A DNA stretch of 64,000 bases from Promerops cafer (Eukaryota; Chordata; Aves; Passeriformes; Nectariniidae): contig VZSE01006608.1 in NCBI GenBank assembly GCA_013398275.1, forward strand, positions 1,672,441-1,736,440, written 5' to 3'. Positions within the stretch are counted from its first letter, which is position 1, and every line of letters begins with the position of its first letter. Under the pieces are notes generated by a model. The model did not search any database. It saw only the letters and a program-made list of their open reading frames with translations, and was not told where the DNA came from. This document shows positions 26,045-39,603 of the stretch, piece by piece. The translations under genes and the position numbers were made by a program.

Positions 26045-26940
26045 CAAGAGTGGAGATTCCCTGGGAAGTAATGCCCAGCCCACCAGAAGAGCGTGGTCCA
26101 TCTGACCAGCGGCCATTTCCCGGCACTGTTGTTCCCAAATTCTCCTCACTCCCTGCCACTGGCCGGTATGGAATCCCAGCTAGCTCTGATGGCCGGCTCG
26201 TGCCAAATGCGGGCTCGGGAACCGGGGCAGATCAGGGCTGCTCTCCACGGCAGCAGATGTACTGGAGTCGAGCTCTCGAGGCCAGAACTTAGAGAAGGCT
26301 CTCTCGCATTCAGCTTCTCAGCTTTACTGTCCCAAGCAGGCACGAACAAGAAAAAGAGAGAGACAAGCCCTGGCTCTTACTTTTAAACCCGGGGGGGAGT
26401 TACAATTCTTTGACCAATCGAAATACAGTGGGGAGGGGAGAGAGGAGGGACCCACAATCTAGCACCCTATAGGAAAGGGTCATATGGACCATGGACTGGA
26501 GGCAGAGGCAATTCTCCAGAACTAGAGGTAGGAATCAGGGGAGATTGACATAAAGTAAGAGATGTGTCCAGGGGGTAGCTGACAGGACTAGGGAGGGGAG
26601 AACCNGCCCTGGCTCTTACTTTTAAACCCGGGGGGGAGTTACAATTCTTTGACCAATCGAAATACAGTGGGGAGGGGAGAGAGGAGGGACCCACAATCTA
26701 GCACCCTATAGGAAAGGGTCATATGGACCATGGACTGGAGGCAGAGGCAATTCTCCAGAACTAGAGGTAGGAATCAGGGGAGATTGACATAAAGTAAGAG
26801 ATGTGTCCAGGGGGTAGCTGACAGGACTAGGGAGGGGAGAACCTGGGGTGAAACCAAAACCATCACGGGGGTGACTGGGACAAACCACGGGGGGAAAGCC
26901 CCACCACCATGCGCACTACCTTATATGACTGACACGTCCC
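26045..26940 (-). mobile_element. Candidate solo LTR / promoter-like block (boundaries uncertain)
   Basis: A CpG-containing block unlike the intron around it. Read on the minus strand it has, in order, an inverted CCAAT box (GATTGGTC), a TTTAAAAG TATA-like element, a CT-rich leader (TCTCTCTCTTTTTCTTG) and a GACAGTAAAGC stretch. This order resembles a retroviral LTR promoter with R region. I could not find convincing TG...CA ends. A flanking AATATT pair (26013-26018, 26950-26955) is too AT-rich to trust. No gag/pol/env sequence adjoins it. It could instead be a single-copy promoter. Confidence 0.4.
26367..26843. repeat. 238-bp direct duplication flanking an N
   Basis: The 238 bp at 26367-26604 recur at 26606-26843, as far as I can read without difference, separated by the single N at 26605. 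Both copies start GCCCTGGCTCTTAC and end GGGGAGAACC. Zero divergence plus an N at the joint points to an assembly join rather than a biological duplication. Confidence 0.95.
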
Positions 26941-28014
26941 TGAAATGACAATATTGCATCTGACAGCTGCATGTGCAGCCGTGGTGGGGGAGATCGAGGC
27001 TGGGGGCTTAATCTACTGTCAAAGGCCAGATCATCATCTGTCACTTACTGACAGAGACATTGGCTTTGTCACATGGCCATGTGCCTATCCAGCATATGAG
27101 TAAGGATTCCAGCATTCAGCTTGTGCTATAGATGCCTTTCTCATCACCTGGGAGAGGGGATAGGACAGTGGGAGCAGCCATGCAGCCAGCAGTCTGCAAG
27201 GACCCCTATCAGTGCTATGAAGTATAGTTGTAATTCCAGAACCTGCATCCTTATATCCTGTCCTTCCAACATGACTCAGCCACAAAATTAAATTGTAGCA
27301 GGTAAGGAAAACAAGGTGTGATGACCCCAGTATATTACAGTATTGTAACCCACAACAGCTATTACTAAAGACTACTGTATAAAAGAATAGTCTTGTATAA
27401 TGGAATATTTTCCTGCTTTTGTGCCTGGAATTGCTCAGGACATGGTCCAATGAGTCAATGCAGTTCGGCTTACTGGAAAATTAGGCAATCTGCCAGAATA
27501 TACTACAGAATGTTTCCCCTTTTTGTAAATATGCTTGGGTTCAAACATGCCAGCAGAAGCTAGACACACTTCTGCTGACTGCTGTTTTGTTCTTCAATTC
27601 ACCCCAATCTTTATTTAGTATAGCCATTTTGGCAGTGGCTCTCTCACTTTACAATACCACTTGACAACTGTGCACTGAGATACCAGTTTTAGCAATTTCA
27701 AAGACTGTTTGAAAGACAAAGTGGTATAAAATGTTGATTGAACAGTCCTTTCTAGAGCTCTGATAAGCAAAAAATGTGAATTGCTTCCCATTCTAAAAAA
27801 TAAAACATCTGTGCAAGATAATATTGTCTCATCAATGTTGAACCAACATTGTATTTTATAGTATGTGTTCCAATGATAGGAGACTTCTGTGCAAAAAATA
27901 GAGAACTACATCCCTTGGTAGGGGAAAGAAACCAAAATTTCTGAACCCTAGATAACTCTGTATAGCTAGATTGTGAATACTCGGTTCACTATGTCATATG
28001 TTATAGTTACATTT

Positions 28015-28056
28015 ACATTTACAAATAGTTATATTACATTTACAAATAGTTATATT
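28015..28056. repeat. 21-bp tandem duplication
   Basis: The unit beginning ACATTTACAAATAGTTATAT occurs twice in direct succession, inside AT-rich intron. Confidence 0.85.
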
Positions 28057-31054
28057 TAACTTGCTTTTGCTTTGCCAGTCTGTAGAAGCCAGTGGCTTCT
28101 TTAGCCCCAAATATTAAGAAATCTGAAGAAACCCAGCTTTTTCACTGAGGAAGATGGGTCTGGAGTGACAATGCTTGTCTGCATTTCTTATCTTTTATTG
28201 CTTTAGGCTCAGTTCTTTCATGGGGGATGGGTTCAAAGAGCAGGAACCTTCCACAGACTGGCTATGTCTCTTCTGCTAATGTTAGGAGAAATCCCATGAC
28301 TGAATCCTTATAAAGATCTTCAGTTCTTGAAACACTAATGTCATCAAGGAAGTCTTCACTTAGAAACAACATGTGATTCTAAAACCAAGCCATACTAGTA
28401 AGAGTCACCATGAGATTACAAACAAATACATTGAGAAATACTTACATACTCTCTTTTCTGTCATATTTTTGTTCATCAACTGGAGATTGACTGATAGACT
28501 AAATCCTGGATTCATTTATTAAATTGGGATCAGTTCTTTCATGGATTACCAAAAAAAACAATAACTTTTTGCTAGTTGCTGCCTTGTTAGAAGAGGAAGG
28601 AAGACATTTCAGTATTCCGTGAGAAGGGGATCAGGGAGGACAATTTTCTGCACTAACACCACCAATACAAAACAAGGGGAAGATGGCAGCAAGGAGAAGT
28701 ATTCAAACATAGGGCTCAGATTTGATTCCTCATTCTTTGTGAACTGTCTTGTTTGTGCATATCTGTGTGCCCTTCTCACATGCATGACTTGCTGTGATGA
28801 CCTGTGAATTAAATCACTGTCCATATCTGCTTGCTTATCTCACATTCAAAGACAGATCATGCTAATCTTAGAACTCTGTCAGCATTTGCAGACAAAATAT
28901 GATCCTGAATTAATTTTGAATCAATGAGGTGAAGTTGCACACTAATGTATATATAGAATATTTTATTATTTTGAGGGTGATTTAGTGCCATCTAGTAACT
29001 GTCACATCTCCACAAATAATGCTTGAAAATATTGTGTCTCTTTAATTAGATTAGTAATTTGTGGAAAAAGCATTGCTGGGTGTCTTCTGATGGCCTTTTG
29101 TCCCAAGCTGCTTTAAAATAAAACCTTAGCATTATAAAAAGAAGTAAAATCTGGAAAACAGGAGAGCAGTGTCTTTGCAACCATAGCAAAGGTCAAGTGT
29201 CAGGGAGTAGAAATTGTGTTCCTTATCCCCTGAGCACACAGCAAACCTTTCCTCTTTCTGCACTTCAGTTCTCTTTGTACTCTAAAATGACAGCTTAGTT
29301 CATTAGCCTTTGTAAAAAGTTAACTTTTTTTGTTTGTCCAAAGTATTAGGAAATTATGGTGGGAGGTTGAATTTCTCTTACCTAGCTCAAGAAAGGGTTT
29401 ATTTAAAAACCCAAGAGCCAATGCTGTTTCTTTCCCTTTAATCCATCTGGCCTCACATCTAATCGCAAAGCTACAGCCTGGGACTATTTCCAAAAGTGAG
29501 CTACACTCCCTAGATGAAGCAGCCCCTCATTCAGCTGCCCTTTTATTCTTTCTTGATGAAAATACGAATATCTGAGAAATCAGCTGCTGATGGTTATTGC
29601 TCACTCAGTGTCTTGTGTTTCACACCCCCTGGAGTCAGCAGTGCCACTGCAGGTTTCCCAGGCTGTGAGCACACTGCAGCAGGGACACTGTGGCAGCCAA
29701 GAGCACCTAATGGCAAAAGGAGGTGGCTGAGGCAGCAGCGGAGGAGGAGAGCTGCTTTGTAGGGAGTTGGAGACATTTATTACTTACAGAAGCAGATCAC
29801 AGTCCATCTACACTAAAAGGAAAGCAGGCACCCCTTCCTGAGAAAATATGTGAATTGACTGGGGTCCAGCATGGGGGGGAGGGACTGGTGGGGTCTGATT
29901 CATGCCTTGGCTGCCTCATCACAGGGTCAGGGGATGAGGTTTTGGAGCTTTTGCTTGAGAAAAGAACAGCAGAAAGGTAGGTGTGCTTTCAAAAATAGTC
30001 CAGATTTGTGGCTAGGGATCAGAGCTCTTGGAGGCTTATGCACATTTTTCAGACTCTCTGGTGGTTTCTGTCTATAAGGTTTATGAACTAAATACCATTC
30101 TCTTAAAAAGAAAAAAAAAGGCCAAAAGTAGCGCACGTGGGAGGGAAATAGATGCATGACTGTAGGAGAAGCTGCAGTGTACATGTAGACAGATAAGTAT
30201 TAGCATACATTAGACTGAAGCATGGAGTGGATACATAATGGCAGTGAACAAGGACTGTTTATTTCTTGAGTGTTGCTTTCTGTTAAGGAGCTCTTTGAAA
30301 GTCAAGAGATCATTGAATCATACTGGAGCATAGCAAAAATGTGCAGCAGCTTGCTCAGCAGTGTAATGATGAGTGCTGTTGTTGAAGCACCAAGCAGATC
30401 TAGCTGGAGCAGGTTCAGGGGTGATATAGCATTACAATAGCCTGCACCAAGCTAGAACAGCTTTTTGTCTGAGCATGTCTCCAGAAGCCCATGCCATGGC
30501 ACACTGTATGTAGCATGGATCCAGCCAGAGGGACTTGTGCTTTTATTGAGCAGAAGTGCAAATGAAGCTAAAGTAACAAACGTGGTTCTTAAAAGCCTTT
30601 TTTAAAAAATAAAAATAGGCCGATATGATTTCCGTCCTTTAAGAATGCTTTCCCCAGATGAATTTTGCAAAGGCTGTACTTGAGGTATCCATACCTGTTG
30701 GAAAAGGAATAACAGTGTGGTGTTATGCTGAGCTGTACTCAGGCACATTTGGAGGAATAGTTCAAAAGACTATGAGGGATGAGAGCATGGATAGAGAACT
30801 TCCCACTCTGGGATTCATACTCATTCCAGTCAGAAGATGTGTCATGCACTTCAGTGCACTGAAAATTTGCCTTCAGCAGGCAAAGCTCACAACACTGGTT
30901 TTTGTTTGATTTCATTAAACTTGATAGAATGAGTGCTTGAGGGAAAAAATGATGACCAAAATCCCTGTGTAAATCCATTGATGAGCTATTTTCTGCTTCC
31001 CCAGATTTCTTTTTTTAATCATAGAGAAGGATGAAACTGAAGTAGGGAATGACC

Positions 31055-31565
31055 TAATCATAGAATAGAATCATGGAATTATTTAGGTTGGAAAAGACCT
31101 TCCAGATCATCTAGTTGAACATTAACCTAACACTGCCAAGGCCACCACCAAGCCAGGTCCCTAAGCACCACATCTACACATCTTTTAAATACCTTCAGGA
31201 ATGGTGACTCAACCACTTCTCTGGGCAGCCTCTTCCAATGCTTGATGACCCTTTTGGTGAATAAATTTTTCCTAATAGTAAATCTCCCTGGCTGTAACTG
31301 TAGGCCATTTCTTTTTGTCCTATTTTTTTTACCTGGGAGAAGAGACCAACTCCCACCGCCTTCCAACCCCCTTTCCGGCAGCTGTAGAGAGCAATAAGGA
31401 CCTTGAGACTCCTTGAGACTCCCTCAGCTCCCACAGCTGTTACTCATCAGACATGCTCCAGAACCTTCACCAGTTTTGTTGCCCTTCTCTGGACTCTCCC
31501 CAGCACCTCAATGTCTTTCTTGTAGTGAGGGACCATTAACAATGTAGTTCAGGGAGCAGCAGCCA
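31055..31565 (-). mobile_element. CR1 LINE, 5'-truncated, 3' end intact (antisense)
   Basis: The left edge TCATAGAATAGAATCATGG then TTTAGGTTGGAAAAGACC is the reverse complement of the CR1 3' terminus with its ATTCTATG repeat. The inner part includes GTTGCCCTTCTCTGGAC and CACCTCAATGTCTTTCTTGT, typical of CR1. On the minus strand a 79-codon frame reads TIRKNLFTKRVIKHWKRLPR then EVVESP, the C-terminal end of the CR1 reverse-transcriptase ORF2. The element is truncated to about 510 bp and lies opposite to the gene, as is common for intronic LINEs. Confidence 0.9.
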
Positions 31566-32608
31566 TCTGTGCCATTTGAGATCAAGGAATAAAGTGGATT
31601 TGGCAGTGTGATGAGAAGAGCTTGCAGGACTACGTAGTACTGGACTTAAAAAATGAAGTTTGTCGTACTAACAGTCTGTCATTTTGTCTGCTGAGGGAGT
31701 GGGGGGGGGGAAGGGACACATTAGGAAAAAAATTTGAAGAATACGGTTGTGTAAGTGCAAATTGTGAGAAGGAGCTGACATTTCTATTAGCTGATGAGCT
31801 GGAATTTGCTTGTTCTCTCTAAATAGAGCTTCTTCCTAGGTACATGAGACTGAAAAGAACAAGCTTGGCATTGTTGCTGTGTAGAGGAACAGCATTCTTT
31901 AACAAAGAAAGTTTTGTGAGGACAACAATCATTATTTTCAGAGTGTGGCTCGGCTCATTTCCTTGTGCTATGCTGTATTCCTTTCTGACAGACTAAAAGG
32001 GAATGGCTGGGTGCAACACGGCTGGAGAGCCTCTGCCACACCATCATTTAATTTCTCTGGTTTTATAGGGTTGCTGCTGGAGATACCTGCTAGAAATAAT
32101 GCAGTTGTCCTTTAAGCAGTGATGCAAGATTCTCTATAGAAATCTTTTCCCCATATTTGGCAGCTTGACTGAATCCCTCTCCTGTGATGATTAATCAACA
32201 AATATGCAGTTCAGTAGTTCTATGAATGAATTTGCATCAGCTTGGTCTCAGACATCTCCTGGGCGGACAGTCCCAAAGTTACTTTCAGAACCAATTTTGA
32301 TTTGTTGCTGTTTTGTGTAATCTGCAGTTATAATTTATTATCCCATCTCCACTACATGTGGTAGAAAGCAGTCCTGGAATAATGCAGTGCTCTGGTAGAG
32401 CTGAGGTTCCAGCACAGATACACTCTCATACTGTGTATCTCATATTGGATAAGGAGGTGCCAGTCCCCTGTTAATACTGAGCGCTGGCATCCCTCATTTG
32501 CTTTCCTCTTCCATCTGTGTGAAATACACGTGGATTCAGTGGGCAGAGGAGGGATCATGTTTGCACCTTCTCTGCTGTGAGCTCAACCTGTACTGCTGCT
32601 TATTGCAG

Positions 32609-32769
32609 GTGCTGCCAGCATATCTGGGGGGAAGACTGCCCTGGGAGCTGTGGAGTCAGCTGTCATCCATCACCCTGCTGGAGCCCCAGCAATGCAAGTC
32701 AGCCTGCATGGTATGAAACGCAACGTGTCGGATCTGCGGCTGCAGCTGCATCAGATGAAGCAGCTACAG
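32609..32769 (+). CDS. KIAA1217: KIAA1217 exon D: linker and start of coiled coil
   Basis: A 161-nt exon with acceptor TTATTGCAG and donor CTACAG|GTATGA. It enters in phase 1 and leaves in phase 0, encoding residues 330-383. The first part (AASISGGKTALGAVESAV and an Ala/Pro stretch) is a flexible linker. The last 19 residues, MKRNVSDLRLQLHQMKQLQ, form the first heptads of the central coiled coil that continues into exon E. In this family the coiled coil supports self-association and partner binding. The alternative +1 reading gives a longer open frame across the exon but reads through the splice site and has no family resemblance. Confidence 0.92.
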
Positions 32770-35700
32770 GTATGATTATCTGGATGATGCTGGGAAAAAA
32801 GGTGGGTTATCAACAAGTGCCTTTTTTCCTCCTTCCCTCTCTCTCATTTTCTCTTTTAGCTTTTGTGCAAGTGAGTCTCAGTAGCAGAGTCCTAGCAAAA
32901 GGCAGACCCAAGTACTACAGACACAAAAGCTTGCATAGTACTCGAGGCGTGAGAATTACCTCAGTTAAACTACTGCTGCTCAGATATTGAGAAAAAAATT
33001 AATTTCTAGCTTTGTTGGATGACTGTATACATTAAAGCACTATTTATATTACAGTAATATCAAGTCTGTGATTACAGTTTGGACCCTGTGCTGTGCTACG
33101 TGCTGTATAAACATGTCAGAAGAACCATGTTCCTGCTCCATACTGTTTACAGTTGAGACAGATTTTAAGTCCCTGAATAAACAACTTTGATGTCAGGAAA
33201 CCCAAATGTAGATGAGGATCAGTAGATATGCATTAAGCCAGAGTTTGCATCCTGTATTTACAGAATCCAGAAAAATAGCCAACTTGAACAGTAAGGAAAA
33301 AAAGGTACTTCAAATGTTGCTGCAAAGGTTTGTTGTGCCCTACTTACATTCAGGTTTTAACAGTACCTTCCTAATACACGCCAACACCTCAAAACCTGAA
33401 AGAAAGAATACAACCAATGAAGAGTAAACAAAAATAGTATGTTGGCACATACAGTCATGCTGCAAATATAAATATATGCTGTTCATCTCAGACACTGTGA
33501 AAATAAGCATATGCAGCTGTACAGGTCTTCAGCCTTTTACTTAATTGGAAACTGAAGAGCACTGTGTATTGTCTCAGAAGATGGAAAAGAAGGCAGAGCA
33601 CCTTTTTGTAAGACAGAGTGGACAGCAGGGCAAGCTTCAATACTCTGCCAGTCCTCCTTACCCAGAAAGTGACATCACATGGTAGCTATCGTAGGGCTGC
33701 AGCTACTGGTTTTATAACCAGGGTGATGGTACTGTGTCAATCATGTTTGATTTACTGATACATTTTAGAACAAAATAATGATAATACAAATCAGAATTCA
33801 GAGCACATTTTAGCTTCACCACTTTATCTAAAGTAAATTGAGCTATGAACCAGTCATAGAGCAAAGGAGCAGAAGGGTGAGGTAAATGTCAGTGTAGGAA
33901 AATGTGTCCATCTGAAGGCCCTGTGACAATGTCCTGTGCTCTGTTTGCTGGGAATGCAGAGATGGCAGAAGGTGTTTGGAGCAAAGAGTTGGGTCAGGTG
34001 ACTTCTGCCTGTGATACAGCTCCCATGTATTTAAATTTTCAGTTTAGGATGAGTATGGTCCATTAGCAAATGGGAGCTGTGGAGCTTTCAAAAGCTATTC
34101 TCAGCAGTGCTGCCTACGTGCCAACCATCGTGTTCCCCATCTGATTTGAAGAGGCTGGCATGGGATCTCTGCCCTGGCACATTATGTGTAAGTGCATGTG
34201 CTTCCACATTGGTGCCACAAACCACCGCAGCCCCTCTGTCCTTCTCCTTCCCTCCTTCCCTGTGCCAGATGCAGCTCTTGGCAAATGCCTTTGGTCTGGC
34301 ACCCAGCTGTGCTCAGCATGTGGCCTCGGAAAGTGGCTGGAGGCTGCAGTGCTGCTTGGAGGCAGGGAGTTCATCCTCCTCACAGGGCTGCCCACCAAGG
34401 AGGTGGCATTTCCCCAGCTGAGCTTTGTCTCCCTGGCCCTGCCTGGGGCAGAAGCCTTGCTTTTGATCACACATAACATTGTGGCACACAGGAGTGAAGA
34501 AATTTCTACCATCTGCACAAATCAATGCTGCCAAGGAGGTCTTGAGAAGGGAAAAAGGACATATCCCGGGTGGGCTCGTTAACTCTGGCTGGCTTCCCTT
34601 AATTCAGAAATTATAGCAAACATGGTGCATTGAGCTAGTGGTAAGTTGAGAAATTTTGATAGTCAGTTGGAAGAACCTGTAGCTCAAGGGAGGCTTTGGT
34701 ATGTTAGATATAAATTCCATTCATGGGAGTTTCTGTCATGGCATTCCTGAATTATTTTGAAAAAGAGCTCACAGTTTGTAGGGCAGCAAGTGAAACAGGC
34801 AGTGTTTTAAACTGCAGAATGTTGCAATATCACATTTTAAATGAAATAGTTTGTGCTATGTTTTTTCAGAAATAATTATAAGTAAGAGAGAAAAAGTATT
34901 TTTCTGGTTTCCCAGATTGTTTTCATTTCATGTTTGACAGTGCTTCCTATTTTTCAATTTCACTTTTTCTCCTGGGCTGGCAGTCAGTTTGTTCCTGTTT
35001 GTGTGATTTTTTTATACAGTGAGAGACTAGAAGAAACACTTCAAAAAAAGTGAAAAATATGATTGCACAGGCACAAAATTTGGCAGCATAACTAAGAAAC
35101 AGGAACAGGACATAAAACTGTGCTTAATAATGTCTATTGTTTAATTTTCAATTTATGTTACCACTGTAAGTTCATACTAATTTTCTTAATAGAATCAGAG
35201 AAATACATGATAGAAAAGACCCATTCATCCATATATCCTTTCTTTGTGCTAGCAAAATCTTATTTCTAAACCATATCCAGCAGCAATGGATCCAGATGTA
35301 TTGATTCACACACCAGATAAACATATGTTATAAGATGCCACCAAAAAGTTAAGACTCAGTCTGTGGCTGGATTTTGAACAAAGATTCTTAGCATACAGAC
35401 ATTTACCTCATGGCTGTTGCTAGAGGCTGTGTACACTTCTTGCTACTACACTTGCATGTTCTAAGTGCTCTGATTTTCAGAGACATTCAAGACAGACTCC
35501 ATGGTGCTGTGGAGTTTTCCTCAGTGCCAGAGATGGGCTGTAACCCAGCCTTTGTCCTGATTGGATTTGTTACTGGTAAGAATTGAGCCCATGATGACTT
35601 TAGTGGGGTTGATCATTCTGTGCTCCCAGGTATTGAGAACTCTTAGTAGCAGGTTTGAACCAAGCCTTGGAGTACATGTACTGGTTTATATCATTAGCTT

Positions 35701-38700
35701 ATATGTACACTGGATTTTTGGTTTTTTGTCTACACCTCCTTTTCTTTAATTGAACTCATTTTAAGGGAACAGTTAGATATGATCCATGTTCCCCATCAGG
35801 AATGTGTATGCATGCATGCTTTTCCTTCACTCAGTGCACTCTTTGCAGGGAAATGAGTGCTGCAGAAAGGATAGAAAATGTAATAACAACACTGTCATAA
35901 ATGGTATATGATACTCAGTTTCACAAGTGTAACTTTGAATTAGAAATCCCTGTGTATTTTGAGCTGCATTATATAACTGGAGACACTAGCTTTAATCAAT
36001 GTATGGTAACAAACTTCAGGAAGAAGATACTTAGATTCTGCAGAGGTCCTGAGCTGCAGGCAGCCAGCTCCTGTTTGTGGCTGTGCACTGTAGCTCATGG
36101 GGAGGCTCCCACTGGGCAGGTCATGCTTGTCTCCTAATGAGGAGCAGGGTTGTGAGCTAATACTTGGTTTTCTAGTTACCTGTCTCATAGATAATAATTG
36201 GTTCAGAGTGAACTGAACTAGTTATCAGATTATTCTTGAAGTGGGTGCCAGAGGCAAAGCTGGGGTACTTGTGTGAGAGCAGTGGCAAATAATGGCTGAA
36301 GCACAAGATGAAGAGGGACAAGGAAGGTATCTGGAGAGATTGGTGAGGCTGGAAGTGAGAGCCAAGGGTAAAGACTGTATGAGAGGATGCTAGAATTGTA
36401 AAAAAGCATGTTAAATTTGTTTGTTTGATTGCTGCTTGCAGTTACAGGGTAAGGTAACTCTAGCAAGAAATTGCCATTTGGTGGTGACAAGAAAGCCTGC
36501 ATTGCTTTTCCTTACTTTTGGCACTTGCCTTTAGAACTTCAGTACTGTTTTAAGAAAGACTCTTCAAGTATGAATGTTTAAGGTTGTTTATTTTGCTTGT
36601 TTTCAATATAGTACAAAAGGTTCTGTTGTGTGGAACCAGAATAACTATGGCAGATCCATAAAACATCTTTTGCTTGACATGGTGGAGTAACTAACAGAGG
36701 TGGTCAGAGGGGCAAGCGGGGTGTGCATTTAGCCAGGGAGTCTCACATCTGATACTGCTGGCAGAAGAAAGGTAAGAATCGAGTTCAGTTCCAGAACATG
36801 GAGGTAAATGTGATGGCCAGAGACTGCCTACTTCTCAGCCACAGCTCTCCCCATGTGCTCCTGCTCTCCCTGCCTCATGCTGTCCTTTGGCTGCTGGCTC
36901 CCCTCCCACAGTTCTTTCTTATGTCTCTGAACCCATATGTACCTCTCACTTCTCATCTTCTGTCCCTGTTCCCCAAGCATGAACAAACTCAGATTTTCTG
37001 TAACTAGCCAATTATTGCATGAATTTTCATAGAAATAGCAAAAACATTTATTTGATCCCAAGATGAGTCACGTCCCAGACTTAAAGAGCTTACTCCAAAC
37101 ACTGAGGTTTGGGAGTCCTCAACATACAAGATTTTTTGAAATCTTGCTGTGTTACATTTTTATTCCCTATCCTCATTATCAGAAATAGATGGACTTTTAT
37201 GACTGAAACTTCCTGGTATTGTTCAAGCACTTCATAAATGGAGGTGACAAACACCTTAGCTATACACATCACCACAATAAATATAGTCCCTCTACATACC
37301 CCCATAATAGGAAAAAACACGTGCCTGCCATTTCACAACCTCACACACTCGCACATATTCAGTTTTGCTATTAGTGGAAGTCTCTGTTACCAGCTGAGGA
37401 ATATCAAGGACTTAAATTCTGGACACCTGAGACTTAAGTCTAACTCTGTTACTGACCTTCTCACTGACCTCGGATCAGTTGTTTCACATATCCTAACTCA
37501 CTTCCATGTGTCAAATTTCCCCACTTTTTAAAGAGCTGTGGATAAATTTTTTGACTGAAGTGTTACATGCTCATTCACTCATTTATTCATTCATTTAGGT
37601 TTTCCTACTTGAAAATATGACACGATGAAAGAGGTGTGTATCTCAGATAGTTGTGCTGGCCTTGCACTAAGAGATTTTAATTTATCAAATCCAAACATTA
37701 ATCCCATAATGGGTAAAATACACATACAAAATACACATTATCTTCAAAATAATCTAGATATTATTTATATATTTCTGTGCTGTTGAAATGTTTTTCAGCT
37801 TCATTTTTTCACTAACTGCTAACACTTCAGCTGAATTTTGAGCTAACTCCTCCTGCTTGTCACAGCTCAGATTTCACAAACACACACACTCCCCTGCAGT
37901 GAGGTGTTACCCTCCCTCTCATTGCAGTGGTGTAGCTGGAGAAGAGAGTAAGAAAGTCAGGCACAGGGACTGAAGAGTCATGAGTGAGGAACTGAGTTTG
38001 TTTCTCTCATGCCCATATTGGTTGGAAAGAATTGTCTCAGCAAAGGCACTTTTTTTTGATTCTCATTAATTTTCTTAAACAGATTTTAAAGAAGGCTCAC
38101 TACATTATACTGTGTTGTAGGTATCCCATTTTTGTGATTCTTCCTATTAGGTCATGGGTTTATTTTGTGTGTTAAATGTGTTGGCTGTTAAACCTGGATG
38201 TTTAGAAGACAGCTGACAGTTCAAGTGCTAGTTTTAAAATGGGAATTTTGTCCCCAGTTAACCCAGGTGTTTTTTAAAATCTTACAGTAATGAAATGTCT
38301 CCTGGGCTAGCAGAGTTGTGTTCATGTTGCCTGTATCCTAAAACTGTGACTAGGTGGAGTCCTGCTTATCACTTTGAATCTTGTGATTTGCGTAACAGAC
38401 AAACAGGTTTGATTTGTGGCTCATAGCTGCTCCAGGGCTACCCACAGAAGAGTACAGCCCAGTTTGCCTTCTTGCCTGTGTTTTGCTCTGTGAGCTGACT
38501 ATCAGCAGGACAATTAATGCTCGAGTTACTTAACATCAGGCTAAGACAAGAAAGAATGTGTGACTTGAAGTTCTCAGAAAATTACTGTATTATAAAGGGA
38601 GGTTTTTCTGGTGGGTAAAGGAGGTTTTATATATTGCAGATGAGCTGTACCAAATTACACCACGTGCTACAGTCCTTCCTCTGCCACTTGAGAGACTGAA

Positions 38701-39146
38701 AATCTCCATTCTGAAAGCAGCAGTGCATTCCAGCCATGACACTAATGTGTGGGATTATCCAGTAGACACGTATGGGCAGTGAGATGTATAAGCTTGTGAG
38801 ATACATGGGAAGTGGAAGTCAAGCATCCAGCATTCTCGTGAGGCATAATTAATTCTTCATTCACGTTGAACCAAGCAGAATAAAGGGGCAGCAGTCCTTG
38901 CCAAAGTTATGCATTGGAGCTGATATACTGATCCCAACATCTTTTGTTTATCAGTTTGAAACTGGAAGTTATATATGTACATGGAATAACGTTTGTAGGT
39001 ACAGCTAAAGAGGGAAAGATAATGTAAAAACACTCACTCACTGTAGGATGGTGTTTATCCCAACCTTCTGAGCTCTGCCATGTATTCTGTTGCCAGGGAT
39101 ATCAGTCAAGTAGGAAAAATTGAAGTTGATTTCTTTTGTGCAACAG
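32770..39146 (+). other. Intron D-E (6.4 kb)
   Basis: No exon or transposon recognised with confidence. A GC-richer segment at 34100-34480 has several overlapping open frames on both strands without family resemblance. A short CA-rich run lies near 37865-37895. The rest is plain intron. Confidence 0.7.
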
Positions 39147-39322
39147 CTGCAGAACCAGGAGATGCTGAGGGCAATGGTGAAGAAAGCAGAGCTAGAAATC
39201 AATGGCAAAGTGATTGAAACAATGAAGAGGCTTGAAGATCCTGTGCAGCGACAGCGCAACCTGGTGGAACAAGAAAGGCAGAAATACCTCAACGAGGAAG
39301 AAAAGATTGTAAAGAAGCTATG
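39147..39322 (+). CDS. KIAA1217: KIAA1217 exon E: central coiled coil
   Basis: A 176-nt exon with acceptor TGCAACAG and donor CTATG|GTGGGT. It enters in phase 0 and leaves in phase 2, encoding residues 384-441 plus two bases of a Cys codon. It contains LQNQEMLRAMVKKAELEING, then KVIETMKRLEDPVQRQR and EQERQKYLNEEEKIVKKL. This is a highly charged, helical block and one of the most conserved parts of KIAA1217. The heptad pattern runs unbroken from exon D into exon F. The donor has G at +3 and is a weaker match than its neighbours. Confidence 0.95.
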
Positions 39323-39603
39323 GTGGGTTGAGAAACCTCTTAAAATGTTTTGCTTTTGCCTGTCTTTTTCTTCCATAAAGTAGAAACTTCTACCACTGTT
39401 TTCAGGTAAACTGCATTTGTATATGGTGTTTTAGCTATGTTTCCTTGCTGTGTATCACATTGGCTGTAAAACTGTGTCTGTGTTGTTCAGCTCACTGATC
39501 CTGACTGGGAGTCCTCCTCTGCACAGCCCACTGGGTACATCCCAGCAGTACCAAGAGTTTCAACCTCTTCAGAAGTCCCCTGTAAAGGGACAGATGACTG
39601 TAA

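Larger units (their letters stand above)
24538..32608 (+). other. Intron C-D (8.1 kb)
   Basis: Holds a short (TA)n run at about 24829-24842, the GC-richer LTR-like block at 26045-26940 with its internal duplication, a 21-bp tandem pair at 28015-28056 and an antisense CR1 at 31055-31565. A run of about 12 G lies near 31690. No other exon is supported. Confidence 0.75.

Noticed and set aside
26467..26888. Two identical Pro/Ser-rich minus-strand frames as a repeated peptide
   Set aside because: They are the same sequence duplicated across the N at 26605, so probably one artefactual copy.
31127..31366. 79-codon minus-strand frame as a small gene
   Set aside because: It is the C-terminal end of CR1 LINE ORF2 in a truncated element, not a host gene.
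34107..34582. Four overlapping open frames of 94-140 codons
   Set aside because: All lie in one GC-richer intronic patch on both strands without family resemblance or splice signals fitting KIAA1217 phases.
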